From: Seramator thermalis
Lineage (GTDB): Bacteria > Bacteroidota > Bacteroidia > Bacteroidales > Dysgonomonadaceae
Direction of reading: 5' to 3'
NCBI RefSeq assembly: GCF_004138125.1
Contig: NZ_RXHS01000018.1
Coordinates: 1-46,644 of the forward strand
DNA length: 46,644 nt
The notes under the pieces were generated by a model, which saw only the letters and a list, made by a program, of their open reading frames with translations, made no database searches and was not told where the DNA came from. The first letter of the stretch is position 1. Each line of letters opens with the position of its first letter. Positions 42,177 to 46,644 of the stretch are shown here, in pieces. The translations under genes were made by a program, and so were the position numbers.

Positions 42177-44318
42177 ATGATTTTATTAAATATTTTTGAG
42201 ACAACATTACCTTTGACTAATCCGGTACTGAAATTTCTGGTTATTCTCATTATTATATTATCTGCCCCGATTCTTTCAAATAAGCTTAAAATACCTCATA
42301 TTCTTGGACTTATTATAGCAGGAGCCGTAATTGGTCCTAATGGATTTAACCTTTTGTTGCGAGACAGCAGTATAATATTATCAGGCACAGCAGGGTTGTT
42401 GTATATTATGTTTCTCGCAGGCTTGGAGATAGATTTGGGAGAATTCAAAAAGAATAGTGCTAAAAGTTTGTTGTTCGGACTATATACTTTTTTGATACCC
42501 ATGACCCTCGGCATATTGTCAGGTATTTATATTCTTGATTTTTCAATTCTCACATCCGTTTTGCTTGCCAGTATGTATGCATCGCATACATTAATTGTTT
42601 ATCCAATGCTCAGCAAATTTGGAGTAACAAAAAATCGTGCTGTAAATATTGCCGTTGGTGGTACAATGATTACTGACACCCTTGCCCTTTTAGTTCTTGC
42701 CGTTATTGTTGGCATGACTCAAGGTGAAGTAAACTCTACATTTTGGACTAAACTTTCAATTTCAATTTTAGTTTTTGGTTTAATTGTAATGTTTCTTTTT
42801 CCAATCATAGGTCGTTGGTTTCTTAAAAGGTACGAAGACAATGTTTCACAATATATTTTTGTTCTTGTAATGGTTTTTCTTGGTGCTGTACTTGCCGAGG
42901 CAGCAGGCATAGAGGCGATTATTGGTGCATTTTTATCAGGCTTGGCACTTAATCGCCTAATTCCTTCTACATCATCGTTAATGAACAGGATTGAGTTTGT
43001 AGGAAATGCAATTTTTATACCATTTTTCCTTATCGGAGTAGGAATGCTTGTTGACTATCGAGCGTTCTTTAACGACTTTGAAACAATAAAAGTAGCAGCT
43101 GTAATGACAATAGTTGCTACTTCTGCAAAATTTATCGCAGCATGGCTTACTCAAAAGTCATTTAAGCTTTCAATTGACGAACGCAGATTAATCTTTGGAT
43201 TGAGTAATGCACAGGCAGCAGCTACCCTTGCGGCTGTTTTGGTTGGTTATAATGTTATAATCGGGGAAACTGCCAACGGTGAACCAATTCGGTTATTAGG
43301 CGAAAGCATCTTAAACGGAACAATTATAATGATTCTTATTACTTGCACTATAGCATCATTTGCTGCTCAAAAAGGTGGTAAAAATATTTCATTACAAGAG
43401 TCATCTGCGGTTGAAAGCGAGAATGTTGAAGACTCTGAAAGAATATTAATTCCTATAAGTAATCCAGAAACAATTGAGGAATTAATTAATCTAAGTTCGA
43501 TACTTAAATCAAAAGGAAATAAAAAGGGTTTATTTGCACTTAATGTTGTCACTAATGACTCTTCGGAATCTAATAATCAGGCAAAAAAGATACTCGACAA
43601 AGCTGTTTTTACAGCTTCAGCGAGTGACATACAATTAAATAAACTATTGAGATATGATATAAATCCAACAAATGGAATAATTGGTGTTATTAAAGAACAA
43701 AATATTAGCGACTTAGTTTTAGGACTTCATGTAAACAAAGGCATTTCAGAATCATTTCTTGGAAAATTAACGGAAGGTATTTTGACGAAATGCAATACAA
43801 CTACCTTTGTATATAAACCAATACAGCCAATTTCTACAATAAAAAGACATATTGTAATTGTACCGCCAAATGCTGAGAAAGAGATAGGGTTTCCATTTTG
43901 GTTGTCGAAAATATGGAATATTTCCAAAAACACAGGTGCAAGAATTGTTTTCTATGCCAATGAATCAACCCTTGCATATATTAAGAAAATTCATTCAAAA
44001 CACCCCATTGAAGCAGATTTTAAAATTTTTGACGATTGGAATGACTTTTTGAATATTTCACGGGACATTAGAACTGACGATAATTTATTAATAGTATTAA
44101 GCAGGGCAAATAAACCTTCCTACGATGTGAATATGAGCAATATCCCTACATTTTTGAATAAATATTTCAAGAGAAATAGTTTTATTCTTATTTATCCAAT
44201 GCAGCAAGGAGTTGTTGATAACGAAGAGATAGACCTAAATAATCCATCATTGATTGAACCAATTGAAAAACTTGACGAAATAGGTAAAAATATTATGAAA
44301 TTATTCAGACAAAAATAA
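42177..44318 (+). CDS. Cation:proton antiporter (CPA2/KefB-type) with C-terminal soluble domain
   Basis: 713 aa. The first 400 or so residues are a polytopic membrane domain of about 12-13 helices with the CPA2 pattern: LKIPHILGLIIAGAVIGPNG at the first re-entrant, MFLAGLEIDLGEFKKN, GGTMITDTLALLVLAVI (the ion-binding TD segment), AGIEAIIGAFLSGLALNR, and FIPFFLIGVGMLVDY. After 420 comes a cytoplasmic region with two universal-stress-protein-like alpha/beta repeats (RILIPISNPETIEELINLS..., HIVIVPPNAEKEIG...). It would exchange Na+ or K+ for H+ and sense a nucleotide or other ligand. A single-gene unit between R3 and an attC-like palindrome. Confidence 0.85.
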   Translation: MILLNIFETTLPLTNPVLKFLVILIIILSAPILSNKLKIPHILGLIIAGAVIGPNGFNLLLRDSSIILSGTAGLLYIMFLAGLEIDLGEFKKNSAKSLLFGLYTFLIPMTLGILSGIYILDFSILTSVLLASMYASHTLIVYPMLSKFGVTKNRAVNIAVGGTMITDTLALLVLAVIVGMTQGEVNSTFWTKLSISILVFGLIVMFLFPIIGRWFLKRYEDNVSQYIFVLVMVFLGAVLAEAAGIEAIIGAFLSGLALNRLIPSTSSLMNRIEFVGNAIFIPFFLIGVGMLVDYRAFFNDFETIKVAAVMTIVATSAKFIAAWLTQKSFKLSIDERRLIFGLSNAQAAATLAAVLVGYNVIIGETANGEPIRLLGESILNGTIIMILITCTIASFAAQKGGKNISLQESSAVESENVEDSERILIPISNPETIEELINLSSILKSKGNKKGLFALNVVTNDSSESNNQAKKILDKAVFTASASDIQLNKLLRYDINPTNGIIGVIKEQNISDLVLGLHVNKGISESFLGKLTEGILTKCNTTTFVYKPIQPISTIKRHIVIVPPNAEKEIGFPFWLSKIWNISKNTGARIVFYANESTLAYIKKIHSKHPIEADFKIFDDWNDFLNISRDIRTDDNLLIVLSRANKPSYDVNMSNIPTFLNKYFKRNSFILIYPMQQGVVDNEEIDLNNPSLIEPIEKLDEIGKNIMKLFRQK

Positions 44319-44321
44319 GCC

Positions 44322-44463
44322 CAGCGCCCGTCATCGTATATAAAACATTTGGCAGTCGGTAGGTTATCGAGCATTTCAGCCCGTATCAAAAGTACTTTTT
44401 AGCTTGACCGGAATGTGCTTCGAAATCGGCAACAAAAACATACCGCCAATCCGTTGGGCGCAG
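44322..44463. repeat. attC-like imperfect palindrome E
   Basis: GCGCCC (left, about 44324-44329) pairs with GGGCGC (44456-44461). Inside, TTTGGCAGTCGGTAGG faces CATACCGCCAA. The right core is GTTGGGC (44453), an exact GTTRRRY, followed by GCAGGGCAAGAAAAAAAACG, the shared start signature. By eye it is close to 90% identical to palindrome F except at the arms' ends, with which it shares GTATAAAACATTTGGCAGTC-type sequence. Confidence 0.65.
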
Positions 44464-44510
44464 GGCAAGAAAAAAAACGTACAACTTGACAGATTTCTGA
44501 AATTAGCTTA

Positions 44511-44518
44511 TATATTTG
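44511..44518 (+). promoter_or_regulatory. Promoter of the arsR-type operon
   Basis: TATATTTG is a perfect TAnnTTTG, with TTG 22 bases upstream (44486-44488). It would place the transcript start near 44525, just upstream of the ATG at 44549, which fits the original longer reading frame of the regulator. Confidence 0.55.
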
Positions 44519-44548
44519 TAACCTAATAAACAGATAATCAACTGAACA

Positions 44549-44593
44549 ATGAGAGATAAGACTCTATATAAATTACATGCAAATATTTTGTAA
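44549..44593 (+). pseudogene. Frameshifted N-terminus of the ArsR-type regulator
   Basis: ATG AGA GAT... encodes MRDKTLYKLHANIL and then stops at TAA (44591-44593). The next residues of the family (KALANPIRIEI) continue one base out of frame from 44592. Removing one T (44591) gives an uninterrupted MRDKTLYKLHANILKALANP, the normal ArsR-type beginning. So there is a one-base insertion, a sequencing error, or a programmed shift. Confidence 0.6.
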
Positions 44594-44873
44594 AGCGTTG
44601 GCAAATCCTATCCGAATTGAGATTATTGACGTATTGAATGATAAGGAATTAACTTTGGGAGAACTTCAGAATGAGACAGGAGTTTTAAAATCAAATCTTT
44701 CTAAACACCTTTCGTTAATGGTATCTAATGGGATTTTAGTACAAAGGAAAGAAGGTTTAAATGTTTATTTCAAATTATCAACAGACAGAATTACAACTGC
44801 TTGCAGAATAATGCGAGAAGTGTTAATTGATAATTTAAGAAAGCAAAGTGAACTGATAAACAATCTGAAATAA
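44577..44873 (+). CDS. ArsR-family transcriptional regulator (5' frameshifted)
   Basis: 98 aa from the internal ATG at 44577. Winged-helix ArsR/SmtB-type repressor: KALANPIRIEIIDVLND (first helices), LTLGELQNETGVLKSNLSKHLSLMVSNGILVQRKEGLNVYFKL (recognition helix and wing). No obvious metal-binding CxC in the recognition helix. The natural start is probably 44549, but a single extra T separates that start from this frame (see 44549-44593). Translation from 44577 would lose the first helix. First gene of a three-gene unit with a methyltransferase and a DsrE-like protein. Confidence 0.75.
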   Translation: MQIFCKALANPIRIEIIDVLNDKELTLGELQNETGVLKSNLSKHLSLMVSNGILVQRKEGLNVYFKLSTDRITTACRIMREVLIDNLRKQSELINNLK

Positions 44874-44877
44874 CATC

Positions 44878-45447
44878 ATGAAAGTAAGAGACAGCGGAAT
44901 GCCAGACGAGATGATTTGGAATAAGTTTTTTGATATAGATTTGATTTTATCCGAATTACAAATAGACGACAAGATTAAAGATTTAGTTGAAATTGGTAGT
45001 GGCTATGGTACATTTACCATTCCTGCATCAAAGAAAATCAAAGGCAAATTATATGCTTATGATATTGATAATGAAATGATTGAAAAATTAAAGAATAAAA
45101 TTGAAAATCAGAAAATAGAAAATATTGTAATTACCCATCGAGACATCTTAACACAAACAACCGGATTGCAAGACAATTCAATTGATTATGTAATGTTGTT
45201 TAATATACTTCATCATGATTCACCATCAGATTTTTTTAATGAAGCTCATCGGATTTTAAAACCAAATGGTAAAATTGGAATTATTCATTGGAGGAGCGAT
45301 ATTAAAACACCACGTGGACCTGAATTAACGATAAGACCTAAACCCGAGCAAATTATCGAATGGATTGACAATACAAAATTTCTTGTAACAAAGAACCCTT
45401 TTTTATTAGAGCCATATCACTACGGATTATTAATTACTAAAATTTGA
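44878..45447 (+). CDS. Class I SAM-dependent methyltransferase
   Basis: 189 aa. Rossmann-fold methyltransferase: LVEIGSGYGTFTIPASK (SAM motif I, about 37-52), YAYDIDNEMIEKLKNK (motif II acidic residue), HRDIL, VMLFNILHHDSP (motif IV) and LKPNGKIGIIHW (motif VI). The N-terminal VRDSGMPDEMIWNKFF is shared with small methyltransferases of unknown substrate. It starts 4 bases after the arsR stop. The combination with an ArsR regulator raises methylation of a metalloid or small thiol compound as a possibility, but the cysteines expected for ArsM are not seen. Confidence 0.8.
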   Translation: MKVRDSGMPDEMIWNKFFDIDLILSELQIDDKIKDLVEIGSGYGTFTIPASKKIKGKLYAYDIDNEMIEKLKNKIENQKIENIVITHRDILTQTTGLQDNSIDYVMLFNILHHDSPSDFFNEAHRILKPNGKIGIIHWRSDIKTPRGPELTIRPKPEQIIEWIDNTKFLVTKNPFLLEPYHYGLLITKI

Positions 45448-45458
45448 ATTTTTTGAAT

Positions 45459-45779
45459 ATGAAAATCGGAATCATTTTAGAAACAAAAGAATTAGAAAAG
45501 GCATGGAATGCTTTTAGATTTGCGGTAACAGCAAAAAAACAAGGACATGAAGTAAAGGTTTTTCTAATGGGAGAAGCCGTTGAATGCGAAGGTTTAACTC
45601 ACGAGAAATACAATGTTGATGAACAATTAAAAGCATTTGTGAATGTTGGAGGAGAAATTCTTGCTTGTGGAACATGCCTTAAATCAAGACAATTAAATGA
45701 ATCAGATGCATGTCCGATGTCGACAATGATTGATTGTGTTAATTTAGTTGTTTGGGCGGATAAAACCCTGACATTCTGA
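45459..45779 (+). CDS. DsrE-family protein
   Basis: 106 aa from the ATG at 45459; a TTG five codons upstream directly abuts the methyltransferase stop but seems less likely. DsrE/DsrF/YchN fold: KIGIILETKELEKAWNAFRFAVTAKKQGHEVKVFLMGEAVE at the N-terminus, and a cysteine-bearing GEILACGTCLKSR (two Cys, CGTC) in the later strand, with a further Cys in DACPM. Such proteins carry sulfur or act with metal-thiol chemistry. Last gene of the arsR/methyltransferase/dsrE unit. Confidence 0.78.
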   Translation: MKIGIILETKELEKAWNAFRFAVTAKKQGHEVKVFLMGEAVECEGLTHEKYNVDEQLKAFVNVGGEILACGTCLKSRQLNESDACPMSTMIDCVNLVVWADKTLTF

Positions 45780-45795
45780 TAAAATAGAGAAGAAT

Positions 45796-45937
45796 GCCCA
45801 GTAACGGACATCGTGTATAAAACATTTGGCAGTCAGTGTGTTGTCGAACATTTCAGCCAGTATCAAAAGTAGTTATAACTTGACGGGACAGTGCTTCGAA
45901 ATCGGCAACAAAAACATACTGCCAATCCGTTAGGTGA
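45796..45937. repeat. attC-like imperfect palindrome F
   Basis: The right arm ACTGCCAATCCGTTA (45918-45932) pairs with TAACGGA (45802-45808) and TTGGCAGT (45826-45833), the left arm carrying 17 extra bases between the two blocks. The core is GTTAGGT (45929), an exact GTTRRRY. The rest of the 400-base gap up to tRNA-Gly contains no gene. Confidence 0.65.
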
Positions 45938-46146
45938 AATGGCAAAAAACAAGAGTGCAACAAGAAGAGTGCAACAAGAAACCAACGTGATGAAAATCGG
46001 AAAAAGGTCGAATTATCGTGATATTAAAAAGAATGGCTGAACCAGAAAAAAATAAATGCAATAAACTATAATGACAAATTATCCACTCATTGTCAAAAAA
46101 ATCGACAACTCATTTCTACATGTTTTCGGCAAAATGTTTGACCAAA

Positions 46147-46183
46147 CAAAAAAATCACCTACGGATTTTGACCGTAAGTGATT
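46147..46183 (-). terminator. Terminator of tRNA-Gly
   Basis: AATCACCTACGG (46153-46164) pairs with CCGTAAGTGATT (46172-46183), 12 bp with one mismatch. On the minus strand it is followed by TTTTTTTG. It begins two bases after the tRNA 3' end. Confidence 0.8.
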
Positions 46184-46184
46184 G

Positions 46185-46257
46185 AGCGGCAAACGAGGCT
46201 CGAACTCGCGACCCTCAGCTTGGGAAGCTGATGCTCTACCAACTGAGCTACTGCCGC
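46185..46257 (-). tRNA. tRNA-Gly (CCC)
   Basis: 73 nt cloverleaf on the minus strand. The acceptor arm GCGGCAG pairs with TTGCCGC (one G-T), D-arm AGCTCAGTTGGTAGAGC, anticodon stem TCAGC/GCTGA around loop TTCCCAA giving anticodon CCC, T-arm with GTTCGAGC. The 3' CCA is not encoded. Confidence 0.93.
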
Positions 46258-46268
46258 CTTTCGCAATG

Positions 46269-46276
46269 CAAATGTA
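46269..46276 (-). promoter_or_regulatory. tRNA-Gly promoter -7 box
   Basis: TACATTTG on the minus strand, perfect TAnnTTTG, with the tRNA 5' end 12 bases downstream. The -33 region is T-rich. Confidence 0.55.
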
Positions 46277-46341
46277 GCAGTTTTTTATTTTGTAGGAAAT
46301 TTATTTCCAATTTTTATTGATATTTTATAGCGAAAAATCAT

Positions 46342-46349
46342 TAACTTTG
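46342..46349 (+). promoter_or_regulatory. tRNA-Pro promoter -7 box
   Basis: TAACTTTG, perfect TAnnTTTG, with TTG 22 bases upstream (46317-46319). The tRNA starts 18 bases later. Confidence 0.6.
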
Positions 46350-46366
46350 CGCTCGCAAAAAGCAAT

Positions 46367-46440
46367 CGGGATGTAGCACAGTTGGCTAGCGCGCCACGTT
46401 CGGGACGTGGAGGTCGGGTGTTCGAGTCACCTCATCCCGA
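46367..46440 (+). tRNA. tRNA-Pro (CGG)
   Basis: 74 nt cloverleaf. Acceptor CGGGATG/CATCCCG with discriminator A; anticodon stem CCACG/CGTGG around loop TTCGGGA giving anticodon CGG; T-arm GTTCGAGTC. CCA is not encoded. Confidence 0.95.
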
Positions 46441-46441
46441 C

Positions 46442-46478
46442 AAAAAGGACGAAAGAGATAACACTTCCGCCCTTTTTT
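46442..46478 (+). terminator. Terminator of tRNA-Pro
   Basis: AAAAAGGACGAAAG (from 46442) pairs, with two mismatches, with CTTCCGCCCTTTTTT (46464-46478), which ends in a T-run directly after the tRNA. Confidence 0.7.
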
Positions 46479-46523
46479 GTTTTCACACATATCGATTCAC
46501 AATCAAAATGCCTGACTGTGGAT

Positions 46524-46644
46524 ATTCCGGAGCATACTGACCCCCCATTCCGGGCATACTGACCCCCCGGGAAACCAGGGTAAACAGATACATTTTAACT
46601 GTCATTCCGGCGGTTATTGACCCCTCTGAAAGAAAACAATATAA
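46524..46644. mobile_element. Terminal repeats of an IS21-like element at the right edge
   Basis: Three direct repeats of the form ATTCCGG-(A/G)GCATACTGACCCCC lie at 46524-46546, 46547-46568 and, diverged, 46604-46625. Multiple terminal repeats with a TACTGACCCCC core are typical of IS21-family ends (established for the family). The transposase genes (istA/istB) would lie beyond the window. The outer end is probably near 46513-46520. Confidence 0.6.

Noticed and set aside
42177-44318. Antiporter as a membrane effector of an abortive-infection system
   Set aside because: The transporter signatures are those of ordinary CPA2 exchangers with a regulatory tail. Nothing beyond its location suggests a defence role.
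28106-45937. CRISPR array as an explanation of the repeats
   Set aside because: The repeats are 56-145 bp, separated by whole genes, and there is no regular short repeat-spacer pattern or cas gene.

Overview
The window looks like a Bacteroidota chromosome, probably order Bacteroidales and possibly close to Dysgonomonadaceae/Porphyromonadaceae (family placement is inference). The evidence is the repeated promoter element TAnnTTTG about 7 bases before inferred starts, the many signal peptides ending in a short 'NAQ'-type cleavage site, and the order of housekeeping genes. The left 19.5 kb is ordinary core genome: sucA-sucB (2-oxoglutarate dehydrogenase E1/E2), a UvrD/PcrA helicase, a small outer-membrane barrel, mutS-tdk, eno, marC, a family-2 glycosyltransferase, an OmpH/Skp-like chaperone with a small membrane protein, pepD, a secreted endonuclease/exonuclease/phosphatase-family protein, and tatA-tatC.

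A 1-kb gene-free stretch full of small perfect hairpins (19.5-20.6 kb) separates this from a leftward cluster of six genes (20.6-26.5 kb): NTF2-like protein, cupin lipoprotein, two alpha/beta hydrolases, a double carboxymuconolactone-decarboxylase-domain protein and a type-B carboxylesterase. All six carry export signals. A divergent AraC-family regulator (27.0-27.9 kb) lies across a dispersed palindromic repeat and is the likely controller.

From about 27.9 to 46.0 kb the DNA is visibly more AT-rich, and every gene points rightward. It is a mobile/defence-type region: a transposase remnant; a PD-(D/E)XK nuclease; a coupled PD-(D/E)XK nuclease plus RNase J-like beta-CASP protein; a Ser/Thr protein kinase; an overlapping pair of uracil-DNA-glycosylase-like and agmatine-deiminase-like genes; a type I restriction locus (hsdR, a REP-type TnpA inserted in the operon, an hsdM-hsdS fusion, and a HEPN-like gene with an Rx4H motif); a CPA2 antiporter; and an arsR/methyltransferase/dsrE trio. 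Many of these units are separated by 120-145 bp imperfect palindromes that start near an AAC and end at a GTTRRRY-like core, followed by a shared 'GCAA..AAAAAACGACA' start. Three units (nuclease, kinase, antiporter) are preceded by a near-identical 56-bp unit bounded by 9-bp inverted repeats and carrying a promoter box. Together this resembles an integron-like array of gene cassettes with attC-like sites, but no integrase is present in the window. This is the most interesting feature here.

The right end holds tRNA-Gly(CCC) on the minus strand, tRNA-Pro(CGG) on the plus strand, and the terminal repeats of an IS21-like element running off the edge.
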